In this document: positions 35,303-44,981 of the stretch, in pieces
Position numbering within the stretch: position 1 is the stretch's first letter
Layout of the letters: each line of letters opens with the position of its first letter
Origin: Pelotomaculum_C sp050950345
GTDB lineage: Bacteria; Bacillota; Desulfotomaculia; Desulfotomaculales; Pelotomaculaceae
Assembly: GCA_050950345.1 (NCBI GenBank)
Contig: JBMNHK010000001.1
Coordinates: 7,791-71,790, forward strand
Length of the DNA stretch: 64,000 nt
Direction of reading: 5' to 3'
Notes under the pieces: generated by a model
Databases searched by the model: none
Seen by the model: only the letters and a program-made list of their open reading frames with translations
What the model was told of the DNA's origin: nothing
Translations under genes and position numbers: made by a program

Positions 35303-35713
35303 TCACCTTTCTTCTAAATTATTATTGAGCTTAAAGGCCTCCGGCAGCAGTTCAGCTGCTGTCTTCATCAAATAATCTCCCGCACCATTAACCATAAATA
35401 CTTTAATAGTGTCGCCAAACTCAACCAGCACCTGACGGCATGCACCGCAAGGCCTGCAATAATCTTCCGTACCGGCGGTTACGGCTATGGCCTCAAAACT
35501 CCGTTCGCCACTGGCAACAGCCTGGAATAATGCCACCCGCTCGGCGCAACAGGTCAGGCTGTAGGACGCATTCTCCACATTACAACCCGTATAATACCGT
35601 CCGGCACTGGTTAGGATGGCGGCTCCAACTTTATACCCGGAATAAGGCGCGTATGCTTTTTCACGGGCTGCCGTGGCGGCTTTGATTAGCTCTTCCACAG
35701 GAATACTCACCAT
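35303..35713 (-). CDS. cdd: cytidine deaminase
   Basis: A 136-aa tetrameric-type enzyme deaminating cytidine and deoxycytidine to uridine forms. AYAPYSGYKVGAA starts the fold, NVENASY follows, and the zinc site is CAERVAL with PCGACRQVL. The length is typical. Part of the dgkA–cdd–era–recO string. Confidence 0.96.
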   Translation of the reverse strand: MVSIPVEELIKAATAAREKAYAPYSGYKVGAAILTSAGRYYTGCNVENASYSLTCCAERVALFQAVASGERSFEAIAVTAGTEDYCRPCGACRQVLVEFGDTIKVFMVNGAGDYLMKTAAELLPEAFKLNNNLEER

Positions 35714-35782
35714 AACCCCGCCTTTCCCTTAGAGATCATCTTTTCCTTATAATGTTATCATACCATATTTAGTTAGATCTAT

Positions 35783-36484
35783 TTACCAGCCCGCCAGTTT
35801 AAATATAACCATAGTTACAAGTATACCCAACAATGCACCTGCAATCACCTCAGACAGACTATGCACATCAGCATCCACTCTGCTATGGGCAACCAACAGG
35901 GCAATGATCACTGCTATGCCGGTCATCAGGGCGCTATTGGTTAAGAAAGCAAGAGCGGTACAACCTGCAAAGGCCACTGCCGTATGACCGCTGGGCATAC
36001 CGCCTTTAACATAATCCCCTTTGCTGGTCAAACCTTTTCCTAAAGTTACTAAAGCCATCACCAGCAACAATGCCGTCAAGGTTACGGACAGCGGCACTGC
36101 CTGGACCTGGGGAACAGTAGAAAAAGAAAAATCTTTCAGACGGGGATAAAATATAACATAGGCCACAACCAAAGAGTTTAAAGCAGTAATAAGAACAGCA
36201 CCGGCTGCGACGTTTTTGGCTATCCTTGCCAGCGGGTGCTGCTCCCTGGTATAAAGGTCCACTGTAGCCTCAATCGCGGTATTAAAAAGCTCGGCCATTA
36301 TAACCAGGGTAACGGTAAAACAAATGATCAGCAATTCACTAGTATCTAAGCGAATATAAAAACCAAATCCAAATACCAACAGAGCGGCAATCATATGGAT
36401 GCGCATATTTCGCTGCGTCTGAACTGCATAAACCAAACCGGCCACAGCGTTATTAAAGCTGTCCAATAGCTTGCGCAAAACCAA
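35783..36484 (-). CDS. DgkA-type lipid kinase fused to PAP2 phosphatase
   Basis: A 233-aa two-domain membrane protein. Residues 1-115 are an undecaprenol/diacylglycerol kinase with three helices and the active-site stretch ELFNTAIEATVDLYT. Residues ~125-230 are a PAP2 phosphatase with KGGMPSGHTAVAF, HSRVDADVHSLSEVIAG and further helices; the three-part PAP2 motif is nearly complete. The kinase and its reverse phosphatase are joined in one chain, suggesting undecaprenyl-phosphate recycling. This sits where B. subtilis has only dgkA. Confidence 0.88.
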   Translation of the reverse strand: MVLRKLLDSFNNAVAGLVYAVQTQRNMRIHMIAALLVFGFGFYIRLDTSELLIICFTVTLVIMAELFNTAIEATVDLYTREQHPLARIAKNVAAGAVLITALNSLVVAYVIFYPRLKDFSFSTVPQVQAVPLSVTLTALLLVMALVTLGKGLTSKGDYVKGGMPSGHTAVAFAGCTALAFLTNSALMTGIAVIIALLVAHSRVDADVHSLSEVIAGALLGILVTMVIFKLAGW

Positions 36485-36573
36485 TCTATCACTCCGTTCT
36501 ATTTAGCATACGCAGTAAGAATAACAAAGCGTTCTATAAAGTATCCAAAGCCATCACGTGTGCATAACAGGAA

Positions 36574-37032
36574 CTACCGGTTTATGTTCAGGCTGTTCAG
36601 GATTGCCTCTTCCTTGTGACGCATCTCCGCACGGTTTTCAGCATCCTGGTGATCGTAACCCAACAGATGCAGGATGCCGTGGGCAGTCAGGTAGGCCACC
36701 TCCCTGTGGAAACTATGACCGTATTCGTAAGCCTGGCGCCGCGCAGTCTGAAGGGAAATGACAACATCCCCCAGGATCAGCTCTTCCTCCTGCCCCGGCA
36801 GGGCTTGTCCTTCCAACATGGCAAAGGACAGCACGTCTGTAGGATGATCAATACCGCGGTATTCGGAATTCAAGCTTTGAATATATTCATCGTCCACAAA
36901 TACAACACTGACTTCGGCCTCTTCCCCGTAGCCCTCACTCTTGAGTATTGCCTCAGCAACATCGGTTATTAATTCTGTCAGCTCCTCATCAATTGCTATT
37001 TCTTCCTGCAAGTTGCTTACGAGCACTGACAT
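36574..37032 (-). CDS. ybeY: endoribonuclease YbeY (rRNA maturation factor)
   Basis: A 152-aa single-strand RNase for 16S 3'-end maturation and ribosome quality control. The zinc motif is HGILHLLGYDH. YRGIDHPTDVLSFAM is the family core. ATG 37032 has AAAGGAG upstream and gives the standard N-terminus, although it overlaps the end of yqfF by 44 bp. A longer frame from 37113 lies inside yqfF and is not favoured. Confidence 0.93.
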   Translation of the reverse strand: MSVLVSNLQEEIAIDEELTELITDVAEAILKSEGYGEEAEVSVVFVDDEYIQSLNSEYRGIDHPTDVLSFAMLEGQALPGQEEELILGDVVISLQTARRQAYEYGHSFHREVAYLTAHGILHLLGYDHQDAENRAEMRHKEEAILNSLNINR

Positions 37033-39178
37033 TTTTCTTTCTCCTTTCGATTTCCTGAGACATATCGGGATATTCAACCCGCGAGTGAAAAATACCGGAT
37101 AAAACCATGACAAAGGAGTTGGCTATGGTGTTAAGATCCTTGAAGGTCAAGTCAGACTCGTCCAATTGACCGTCATTTAATTTATCCTTGATAACTTTGC
37201 GGATCAGCCCTTCTATACGACCCGGCGTCCTGTTGGTCAGGGAGCGCACCGCAGCTTCCACCGTATCCGCCAACATAACTATCGCGGCCTCCCTGGACTG
37301 GGGCTTGGGCCATTCATATCTATATTCTTCCTCAGTAACTGTTTCCGGATGGTCGCTTTCTAAAGCCCTTCGGTAAAAATAGCTCACCAGGCTGTTGCCG
37401 TGATGTTGTTCAATAATATCAATAACACCCTGGGGAAGCTTGTGTTCCCTGGCTAATTCCACCCCGTCCTTAACATGAGAGGTGAGTATAAGCGTACTCA
37501 GGGACGGGGCAATTTTGTCATGTGGATTATCACAGGCGATCTGATTTTCAATGAAGAAATAAGGCCTTTTTATTTTTCCAATATCGTGATAGTAGGCCCC
37601 CACCCTGACCAGGAGAGAATCGCCGCCCACAGCGTCAGCAGCTGCTTCTGCCAGGTTACCTACAATTATACTATGGTGGTAAGTGCCGGGCGCTTCAGTT
37701 AAAAGCCTTTTTAATAAGGCATTATTTGGGTTGGAGAGTTCCAGCAGACGGACAGGCGAAGTGAGCCGGAAAGTATGCTCCATAAAGGGGAGCAGCCCAA
37801 TAGTCAGGATTGACGATATTAACCCATTGATGACGCCTAAGGCCAAACTTGAAGAAACAAGCAGCCCCCAGGGAAACCCCGCTGCTAACCCGACGATAAA
37901 GATAGTCACGATATTGGCCACGCTGATATACAAACCGGCCCGGATCAGATCACCCTGTTGGCTTAACTTTGTAACGCTATATACACCGGTAATCCCGCCG
38001 ATCAATCCCACCAGGCCAAAGCGAATCTGGTTATCGGTCATCAGCACCAGGATCATGCTTGTCACCGCTACCACCAACACAGACAGTCGCGAATCAAGTA
38101 ATATCGCAATTAGCATGCCGGCAGCAGCCATGGGTACCAGATAAGCTAATTGAGCGCCAAACTCTGGCCACGGGCTTACATCGATAGCAATAACTGTCTT
38201 ACCTATCGTAAGCACTACTAAGACAATAATCCCAATCAGGTATATTAATCCCGGTTGGTTATAAATATCCCGGTTCTGCTGGTAAATGTAATATACAACT
38301 AATACAACAAAAAGTATCATCAGCAGAAAATTGCCCAGAATAGAAGTCCATGGTAATTTTGGCTGGGTCATACCCAGTGCTTGCAGTTTCACCAGGTGTT
38401 CAGCGGTGACAATTTCACCTTCCCCGATAATTTTTTCTCCTTCTTTAACGGTGATCATTGTTGGCACTACCATATCCATGGCAGCTTGCTGGTTCTCCCT
38501 GGTTTTTTCCGCGTCGATAAAAGCATTTGGCCGCAAGTAACTGTCGACAACCCCCAGAGAAAAGTCCTCATAATGTTTAGCCAGATACATCTGGATAATT
38601 TGGTTATTCAGGCTGTTTTTGGCCGCTTCCAACCCATCCTGAGAAACTCCTTCACCTGCATCCAGCATAGCGGCAACTATAGCCACAAGAGTATCCTCCA
38701 CCTGCTTGGTTGTCTCAGGTGATGCCGCTGCCAGAGCTTCCACCTCAGCAACCGGCAACACAAAGGGCAAAGTCTCGTGTATTTTCGCAGCTTTTCCTGC
38801 CGGATCAAGGCTGTTGTCACCCTGGATTTCACGGACTTTGCCGGTCAGATCTGTGATGTCTTGCTGCACGCTATTGCTTACCTGGGGATCCCTTGTATAA
38901 ACTTTGGCTGCATTATCAGCAGCCTGCATGCGCTGTTCATTGGTTTTTTCCTTGTCTTCAAAAACAATACTTTTCTCAGCTTTATAAGTTCTGGGAGAGA
39001 CTTGTCCCACCACCAGGGAGGACTTATTCGGTAGAATATTGGAGGTGAGCAGAAAAGTCACAAATAATAAAAATAATATTGCCGCGCTAACCCTGCGTAT
39101 TTTCCGGTGCTTCATAATTTGAGACAGTACAGTTTTCAACATCCCAATACACCTACCAAAAGCGCGCTTAAGCTGCAC
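36989..39178 (-). CDS. yqfF: 7TM HD-domain phosphohydrolase (PgpH/YqfF family)
   Basis: A 729-aa membrane phosphodiesterase; Listeria PgpH of this family degrades c-di-AMP. One N-terminal helix (about 30-50) is followed by an extracytoplasmic 7TMR-HDED domain (to ~300), seven helices (~310-500), and an HD domain with TYHHSIIVGNLAEAA, VRVGAYYHDIGKI and IIEQHHG. It lies between phoH and ybeY in the conserved order. Confidence 0.93.
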   Translation of the reverse strand: MQLKRAFGRCIGMLKTVLSQIMKHRKIRRVSAAILFLLFVTFLLTSNILPNKSSLVVGQVSPRTYKAEKSIVFEDKEKTNEQRMQAADNAAKVYTRDPQVSNSVQQDITDLTGKVREIQGDNSLDPAGKAAKIHETLPFVLPVAEVEALAAASPETTKQVEDTLVAIVAAMLDAGEGVSQDGLEAAKNSLNNQIIQMYLAKHYEDFSLGVVDSYLRPNAFIDAEKTRENQQAAMDMVVPTMITVKEGEKIIGEGEIVTAEHLVKLQALGMTQPKLPWTSILGNFLLMILFVVLVVYYIYQQNRDIYNQPGLIYLIGIIVLVVLTIGKTVIAIDVSPWPEFGAQLAYLVPMAAAGMLIAILLDSRLSVLVVAVTSMILVLMTDNQIRFGLVGLIGGITGVYSVTKLSQQGDLIRAGLYISVANIVTIFIVGLAAGFPWGLLVSSSLALGVINGLISSILTIGLLPFMEHTFRLTSPVRLLELSNPNNALLKRLLTEAPGTYHHSIIVGNLAEAAADAVGGDSLLVRVGAYYHDIGKIKRPYFFIENQIACDNPHDKIAPSLSTLILTSHVKDGVELAREHKLPQGVIDIIEQHHGNSLVSYFYRRALESDHPETVTEEEYRYEWPKPQSREAAIVMLADTVEAAVRSLTNRTPGRIEGLIRKVIKDKLNDGQLDESDLTFKDLNTIANSFVMVLSGIFHSRVEYPDMSQEIERRKKNVSARKQLAGRNSN

Positions 39179-39192
39179 TCCTGGCCACCTCC

Positions 39193-40149
39193 TTACTGCC
39201 CCTTTTCATATGCCTTAATAATCTCCTCCACCAGGGGGTGACGGACAATATCGTCTCCTGTCATAGTATGAATACCCAGACCTTTGATATCCTTTAGAAT
39301 AGATAGCGCGTTAGTAAGGCCTGATACCTGCCCCCTGGGCAGATCTGTCTGAGTAATATCCCCAGTTATTACCGCCTTGGAGCCAAAACCAAGCCTGGTG
39401 AGGAACATTTTCATTTGCTCCGGTGTCGTGTTCTGTGCCTCATCAAGGATGATAAACGAATCATCCAGCGTCCTGCCGCGCATATAAGCTAACGGCGCTA
39501 TCTCAATGATATTTTTCTCCAGGTATTTTTGTGTATTATCGACCCCGAGAACATCATAAAGGCTGTCATAAAGGGGACGCAGATAAGGATTGATTTTTTC
39601 CTGCAGGTCCCCCGGCAAAAAACCGAGTTTCTCCCCTGCTTCAACGGCTGGGCGGGTTAGCACCAAACGCTCCACATCTTTGTTGCGCAGTGCTTTTATG
39701 GCCATGACTACCGCCAGATAAGTCTTTCCTGACCCTGCCGGACCTATTGCAAATACAATATCATGTTTTTTGATTGTTTCGATATATTTTTTCTGCCCAA
39801 TGGTTTTGGGTTTAATCTGCTTACCGCGCTGTGTTACCAAGGCCACATCTGTGGCCAGGCTTTCAAGGGCATGTTTGGTACCACTCTGGGCAGCTTTGAT
39901 CGCGTAACCAATCTCCTGATGATGCAACCTGTTGCCGGCACTGCAAAACTTTTGCATCTGATTTAAGACTTCTAATGCCTGTTCTACTCTTTCCCTATCA
40001 CCTGAAACAGTCACTTCCTGCCCCCGGGCTACGATACGGACTTCCAGTGCTTTTTCAAGTTGATCCAGATGGATATCCTTGTCTCCAAATACTTCGGCGG
40101 CGACTCCAATGTCGTCAAGCCCAAACTTCGCCTCATATTTTTCCGCCAA
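39193..40149 (-). CDS. phoH: PhoH-like ATPase
   Basis: A 318-aa cytosolic P-loop ATPase. The N-terminal ~100 residues resemble a KH-like RNA-binding region. The ATPase has GPAGSGKTYLAV (Walker A, about residue 140) and FIILDEAQNTTPEQM (Walker B). The family is linked to RNA metabolism, but the exact role is unsettled. Between yqfD and yqfF as in Bacillus. Confidence 0.93.
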   Translation of the reverse strand: MAEKYEAKFGLDDIGVAAEVFGDKDIHLDQLEKALEVRIVARGQEVTVSGDRERVEQALEVLNQMQKFCSAGNRLHHQEIGYAIKAAQSGTKHALESLATDVALVTQRGKQIKPKTIGQKKYIETIKKHDIVFAIGPAGSGKTYLAVVMAIKALRNKDVERLVLTRPAVEAGEKLGFLPGDLQEKINPYLRPLYDSLYDVLGVDNTQKYLEKNIIEIAPLAYMRGRTLDDSFIILDEAQNTTPEQMKMFLTRLGFGSKAVITGDITQTDLPRGQVSGLTNALSILKDIKGLGIHTMTGDDIVRHPLVEEIIKAYEKGQ

Positions 40150-40183
40150 TCAGGCAGGCCTCCTTATAATGCAAACAAAATGA

Positions 40184-41434
40184 TTAGCTATCCGGGTTAA
40201 ATAAGCAATCTGTTCCAATATCCTCAATTGTCTCAATGGCCACCTTAACCCGGACAAGGTTTTCAGGATTACCAACTTTGACTTCTTCCTGAGAACTGGT
40301 TACTATTCTTGCCCCAGCAGGAATCATAGCCGTCGCAGCCGAAAAACCCCGCTCTCCTGCAAGTTTACGGGCCTCTTCAATGCCGCGTATTTCATGGTAT
40401 TCCGCCATTTCATAATAATTCAAGGTTACTAGTTCGACAGGTACCTTAAGATTCCTCCATGCTGGCATTGTTTTGATCAAAGTAGCGGTTTCATAATGCT
40501 CATAGGGAATATTTTGGTTGCCTGCTAAAATTATTTCCTTCTCTTTAATTTTAATACTTAGCCTGCTTGCCGACCTGCCCGTAGGCCGCAGTTCTGTTTC
40601 TTCAATCTTAGCCTCACCATAGCCCTCATACCAAACTCTGGCCCGCACAATACCACGGGCATGGACGAAACGGGAAGCACTCTGCTGTTTTTCTTCTTCA
40701 TCAGTCTTTGGCTCACCGGTCGTTAGCGATGGCCCTTCGAAAGGCGGTACCTCACCGGAGATCAATACCTGACCCGCCATTACAGTATCACCCTCATTAA
40801 CTACAGGATGCCCGTTGAATACCAGCACCTCCTTGATCAACCCTGCTTTAGACGCAACGATATGGGCCGGTCTATTGTCTTCCTCATCAGGCACTATACG
40901 TTCCGCTACATCAATGATCGCTTTAGTTCCTTTTATATAAACACCGGTCCAGGAAACCAAAGGCAGCTTGTCTGCAATGGCTTCTTCCACGCTCCCCGTA
41001 TCAAGGGCCCACTTCGCCACTCCCTTTTTAAGACCGGCCCCGGCTGCAACGTCCAACACTTCATGAGTACTTAACTGTTCATTGCCTTTAACCTCAATAA
41101 ACCACACAAAGGAAGATAAAAAGTAAAGCGTCCCCAGAAAAAACAACACTCCTAAGGCCATTGATTTTCTGCGCAGCAAACGTTTATAAAAAAAAGGCAG
41201 TCCTAAACGGCGGCTGACATGAAAACGGCACTTTGTACGTCTGGCTATCTGCCGCAATGGCTTAACGGCATCAAGGCGCACTTTTAAAACAATAGAATTT
41301 TCGCTGATCCTGGTAATGTCCCAGAGATAGATGCCCCTGCTGGCGGCCATGTTGACAAATCTCTCAGGGGCCTCCCCGATGACAAGAAATTCCACATAAC
41401 CTGTTAAGAAAGACAGAATTCTAAACATTAACAT
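40184..41434 (-). CDS. yqfD: sporulation protein YqfD
   Basis: A 416-aa protein of the YqfD family, made under sigma-E in the mother cell and present only in spore formers. An N-terminal cytoplasmic domain is followed by one membrane helix (about 95-115: MALGVLFFLGTLYFLSSFVW) and a long outer part with NGHPVVNEGDTVMAGQVLISGE, resembling a hybrid/biotinyl-like motif. It directly follows yqfC. Its mechanism is not known. Confidence 0.9.
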   Translation of the reverse strand: MLMFRILSFLTGYVEFLVIGEAPERFVNMAASRGIYLWDITRISENSIVLKVRLDAVKPLRQIARRTKCRFHVSRRLGLPFFYKRLLRRKSMALGVLFFLGTLYFLSSFVWFIEVKGNEQLSTHEVLDVAAGAGLKKGVAKWALDTGSVEEAIADKLPLVSWTGVYIKGTKAIIDVAERIVPDEEDNRPAHIVASKAGLIKEVLVFNGHPVVNEGDTVMAGQVLISGEVPPFEGPSLTTGEPKTDEEEKQQSASRFVHARGIVRARVWYEGYGEAKIEETELRPTGRSASRLSIKIKEKEIILAGNQNIPYEHYETATLIKTMPAWRNLKVPVELVTLNYYEMAEYHEIRGIEEARKLAGERGFSAATAMIPAGARIVTSSQEEVKVGNPENLVRVKVAIETIEDIGTDCLFNPDS

Positions 41435-41472
41435 AGTAATCCCCCGGATTTATTGTGTAGCCCATTTTTTTC

Positions 41473-41754
41473 TTAAAGGAAACTGACGGACTTTAACCTG
41501 CCTTCAATACATAGTTCCTCCGGCAGTATATTGCGGAGCAAAAGATTATCCCCGGTTATCGTCACCTCGCCGTTCCCGGCACTGATCCTGACTCTTTCAG
41601 TGGAGTACTCAATGATCCCGCGATGGTTTTCTATAAAAAGCTGAATATTGCCGATCAGGGTGATCTTGGGTAAGTCCAGCACCACGTCTCCCGGCAGCTC
41701 CATGACTTCAGAAAACTGTCTTTTGATTTTTTTGCGGACATCGCGCCAGCCCAT
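41473..41754 (-). CDS. yqfC: sporulation protein YqfC
   Basis: A 93-aa YabP/YqfC-family protein; MELPGDVVLDLPKITLIGN and NHRGIIEYSTERVRI are typical. The start ATG 41754 (MGWRDV) sits directly after a T6 run, and its only ribosome site (GAGGGGA) lies in the stem of the hairpin at 41759-41799. Paired with yqfD as in all endospore formers. Confidence 0.88.
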   Translation of the reverse strand: MGWRDVRKKIKRQFSEVMELPGDVVLDLPKITLIGNIQLFIENHRGIIEYSTERVRISAGNGEVTITGDNLLLRNILPEELCIEGRLKSVSFL

Positions 41755-41758
41755 AAAA

Positions 41759-41799
41759 AATCCCCTCCTCGCCACAATTTTATGCAACGGGAGGGGATT
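41759..41799 (-). terminator. copA terminator hairpin overlapping the yqfC ribosome-binding site
   Basis: AATCCCCTCC and GGAGGGGATT pair perfectly (10 bp) and are followed on the minus strand by T6 and then the yqfC ATG. It is a canonical terminator for copA, and the 3' arm is also the yqfC Shine-Dalgarno. Confidence 0.85.
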
Positions 41800-41824
41800 A
41801 AATTACTATTTACTGGTAAAATAC

Positions 41825-44308
41825 TTAGATACTCCTGCGTACCGGCTTGAACTTGCGCATCCGCAAAGCATTGGTCACAACCGAAACAGAACTGAAGGCC
41901 ATTGCTGCACCGGCCACCACCGGACTCAAAAAACCAAAAGCAGCAATTGGAATACCGATCAGATTATAAAAAAACGCCCAAAAAAGGTTTTGCTTGATGT
42001 TTTTCATCGTGGCACGGCTTAAAGCTATGCTGTCTGCCACGCTGAGGAGGTCACCACGCACCAAAACTATGTCGGCCGCTTCAATGGCTACATCAGTACC
42101 ACTGCCAATAGCAAAGCCTACATCTGCTTCAGCCAGGGCGGGGGCATCGTTGATACCGTCCCCTACCATGCCGACAACAAGTCCCCTTTCGCGCAATTCC
42201 CGCACCTTTTGTGCCTTGTCTGCAGGCAACACCTGAGCCATAATATGCTTCCTGTCAATGCCGACCTCCTCGGCTATTGCTCCCGCCGTAAGGTTATTAT
42301 CACCAGTTAGCATCCATACTTCTATCCCCATATGGGATAATTCAGCAATAGCAGCCTTGGAAGTAGGCTTGATGGTATCGGCAACAGCCAGTGTCGCCGC
42401 CAGGAGACCATCCACCGCCATGAGCATCACAGTCTTACCCTGGGACTCCAGCTTTTCCAGGTCATATTCCACACTTGCAGGGAGCAGGATACCTTTTTCC
42501 TGCATCAAACGCCGGGTTCCTACCAGGATGTGTTTTCCTGCAACTTCTGCTTCAATACCCCGTCCGGGCAGGGCTGCAAAGGAATCTGCCTGCACAAGAG
42601 GGGCAGTTGCAGCGGCTTTTTGGACTATGGCCTGGGCGATTGGGTGCTCAGAACTGTTTTCTGCTGCCCCTGCCAGGCGCAAGAGTTCCTCCTCCCGGCC
42701 AAGAAAGCCCGGCGCAGGCGCCAGGTCGGTCATGACCGGCTCACCGTGGGTTATAGTACCTGTTTTGTCCAAAATAATTGCATTGCTCTGATGAGCGCGC
42801 TCTAGATGCTCCCCGCCTTTGATCAAGATACCCAACTCCGCGCCCCTGCCTGTCCCAACCATGATTGATGTGGGTGTAGCAAGACCTAAAGCGCAGGGGC
42901 AGGCAATGACCAGCACGGCCGTAAAATTCAAGGTTGCTCTGGTGATATTGCCGGGATCAGCAACTAGATACCAGACAAGCCAGGTGAGCATGGCCATGGC
43001 TATGACCGCAGGAACAAAATAACCTGATATGATGTCGGCCAGCCGCTGGATAGGGGCTTTGGAGCCCTGTGCCTCTTCCACGACCCGTATGATCTGAGCT
43101 AAAGCAGTGTCACGGCCTACTTTGGTCGCTTCAAACTTAAAGGTTCCCAGTTTATTTATCGTAGCTCCGATCACCTGATCACCCGGCTGTTTATCCACCG
43201 GAAGGCTTTCACCAGTTAACATCGATTCATCCACAGTTGAACTGCCTTCTTGCACCACACCATCGACAGGTATTTTTTCACCTGGTCTGACAATGATCAG
43301 ATCACCGACGATGACCGATTCGATGGGCAGATCCAGTTCCTCACCATCCCTGATCACCCGGGCGGTTTTAGCCTGCAAACCGGCCAGCTTTTTGATCGCT
43401 TCTGAAGTGTTGCCCTTGGCCTTTGACTCCAGCATTCTACCCAGCAGGATCAGCGTCAACAGCACTGCGCTGCTCTCAAAATAAACGTCATGGGGTAAAC
43501 CGAACCGGTACCCCCAAAAGGTCACTACCGTACTATATAGATAAGCAGCTGTTGTACCCAGGGCCACCAGAACCGACATATTGGCGCTGCGGTTCTTCAG
43601 GGCTATATAAGCATCACGGTAAAACTGGTAACCTGCTATCACCTGTACAGGGGTGGCCAGAAAGAATTGGAACAGGGGATTGTGCAATTGGGCAGGCAGA
43701 TAAGAAGCGAACATAGGCAGCATAGCAAACATACCCAACAGCAGGGGCGCTGAAAAGACGGCTGCAAATGCAAACAAAAACACCTGCCGGCGTATTTCCT
43801 TATCGCGCTCCTCCTTTTCCCGGTCGGGGCTCAGCACGCCGGCCTGACGGGCTTCATAACCCAGGAGGTTGATGGTTTTTATTAGCTCAGCTGGTGATAT
43901 CTGCGACGGGTTATATTCAACCGTAGCTTTTTCCGTAGCCAGGTTAACTGCAGCCTTCAATACGCCTGAGGTAGCTTGCAAGCCTTTTTCTACCCTGGCG
44001 ACGCAAGCGGCACAGCTCATGCCGCCGATATTGAGCTCCACTTTGTCTGCAGCAACATCATAACCCAATTGTTTAATTTTATTTATTACGTCTTCTGGTT
44101 TAACCACGGCAGGATCATAATCAACAGCTGCGCTTTCTGCAAGCAGATTAACCCTTGCCGCCTCAACTCCCTCCATGCCCGCCAGACCTTTTTCTACCCT
44201 GGCAGCACATGCCGCGCAAGACATACCTTTTACTTTTAGACCTATTCTTGCGGTGTCATTCTCCCCGGTTTGCGCAGACTGATTATCCCTTAGCCTGTTA
44301 GTAACCAT
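41825..44308 (-). CDS. copA: copper-exporting P1B-type ATPase
   Basis: An 827-aa copper pump. Two N-terminal HMA domains have GMSCAACAARVEKGL (about residue 28) and GMSCAACVARVEKGL (~96). The membrane part has the ion site ACPCALGLATP. LTGES is the actuator, DKTGTITHGEP the phosphorylation site, SEHPIA the nucleotide-site motif, and GDGINDAPAL the hinge. CPC with HMA repeats indicates Cu(I). It is inserted in the floA–yqfC interval, where Bacillus has no such gene. No CopZ or CsoR gene is adjacent. Confidence 0.95.
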   Translation of the reverse strand: MVTNRLRDNQSAQTGENDTARIGLKVKGMSCAACAARVEKGLAGMEGVEAARVNLLAESAAVDYDPAVVKPEDVINKIKQLGYDVAADKVELNIGGMSCAACVARVEKGLQATSGVLKAAVNLATEKATVEYNPSQISPAELIKTINLLGYEARQAGVLSPDREKEERDKEIRRQVFLFAFAAVFSAPLLLGMFAMLPMFASYLPAQLHNPLFQFFLATPVQVIAGYQFYRDAYIALKNRSANMSVLVALGTTAAYLYSTVVTFWGYRFGLPHDVYFESSAVLLTLILLGRMLESKAKGNTSEAIKKLAGLQAKTARVIRDGEELDLPIESVIVGDLIIVRPGEKIPVDGVVQEGSSTVDESMLTGESLPVDKQPGDQVIGATINKLGTFKFEATKVGRDTALAQIIRVVEEAQGSKAPIQRLADIISGYFVPAVIAMAMLTWLVWYLVADPGNITRATLNFTAVLVIACPCALGLATPTSIMVGTGRGAELGILIKGGEHLERAHQSNAIILDKTGTITHGEPVMTDLAPAPGFLGREEELLRLAGAAENSSEHPIAQAIVQKAAATAPLVQADSFAALPGRGIEAEVAGKHILVGTRRLMQEKGILLPASVEYDLEKLESQGKTVMLMAVDGLLAATLAVADTIKPTSKAAIAELSHMGIEVWMLTGDNNLTAGAIAEEVGIDRKHIMAQVLPADKAQKVRELRERGLVVGMVGDGINDAPALAEADVGFAIGSGTDVAIEAADIVLVRGDLLSVADSIALSRATMKNIKQNLFWAFFYNLIGIPIAAFGFLSPVVAGAAMAFSSVSVVTNALRMRKFKPVRRSI

Positions 44309-44416
44309 TGTCTAAGCCCTCCCTGCCACCATAATATCTGGTGCGCCTGCCAAACAGCAGTAACAAATTCGCAGGTTTAATTACTGGCGAACCAGAGAGT
44401 TTTTTGGGGCACATGG

Positions 44417-44929
44417 TTAGCGCCTGTGACGAAGGCCTCCGCGGGACCCCAGGATTTGTGACCATACCATGCCCTTTATTACTTGCCCGGAGGTTATTAA
44501 ATCATCAAAGAGCTCTTCCCCGCCAACTGCCTTTTCCTGTTTGCGGGCCGTTTCCTGAGCAGGGGCTTCAACCTTATCTGCTATCTGCACGGTGCTCTGC
44601 TGCGCCGGGTAATCCCAGGACCCACTCTCAGCATAGAGATCCTGCCCGTAGCTCGCCGCCAATTGTTCTGCCTCCCAGTATGAATTAGCATCGCCTGCTC
44701 CACCCGGCATTTGATAGACTGTCTCTTCTTCGCCTTTGGTCAGGTATTCCGGTATGTTGAGCTTGGTTTTATTGCTATTATCAGGCAAAGGCCTGCTGGA
44801 ATCGGGCAAGCGGCCAGCCTTTTCACCATCATTTTCATCTTTCGCACCAACCTGCTCCAGGTAACGCCAGAAACTCCTCCCCACGATAAACAACACTACC
44901 AACCAGAATATCGTATCCATATAACCCAC
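44417..44929 (-). CDS. hypothetical membrane-anchored protein
   Basis: A 170-aa protein I do not recognise. One N-terminal membrane helix (about residues 4-20: MDTIFWLVVLFIVGRSFW) is followed by a hydrophilic, probably disordered region rich in Glu, Ser and Pro, then a short conserved-looking C-terminal tail (DLITSGQVIKGMVWSQILGS, then basic residues). It lies 52 bp behind floA, in the slot of B. subtilis yqfB, and may belong to the flotillin microdomain unit. No similarity to yqfB is claimed. Confidence 0.7.
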   Translation of the reverse strand: MGYMDTIFWLVVLFIVGRSFWRYLEQVGAKDENDGEKAGRLPDSSRPLPDNSNKTKLNIPEYLTKGEEETVYQMPGGAGDANSYWEAEQLAASYGQDLYAESGSWDYPAQQSTVQIADKVEAPAQETARKQEKAVGGEELFDDLITSGQVIKGMVWSQILGSRGGLRHRR

Positions 44930-44981
44930 CCTTAAAGTATTTCTTCGTCAAAGGTGACTTGTTTAACAGCCACTTTGAAAC

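Noticed and set aside
41825..44308. Antisense frames within copA (plus strand, up to 177 aa)
   Set aside because: Shadows of a well-supported CDS; no ribosome sites or domains.
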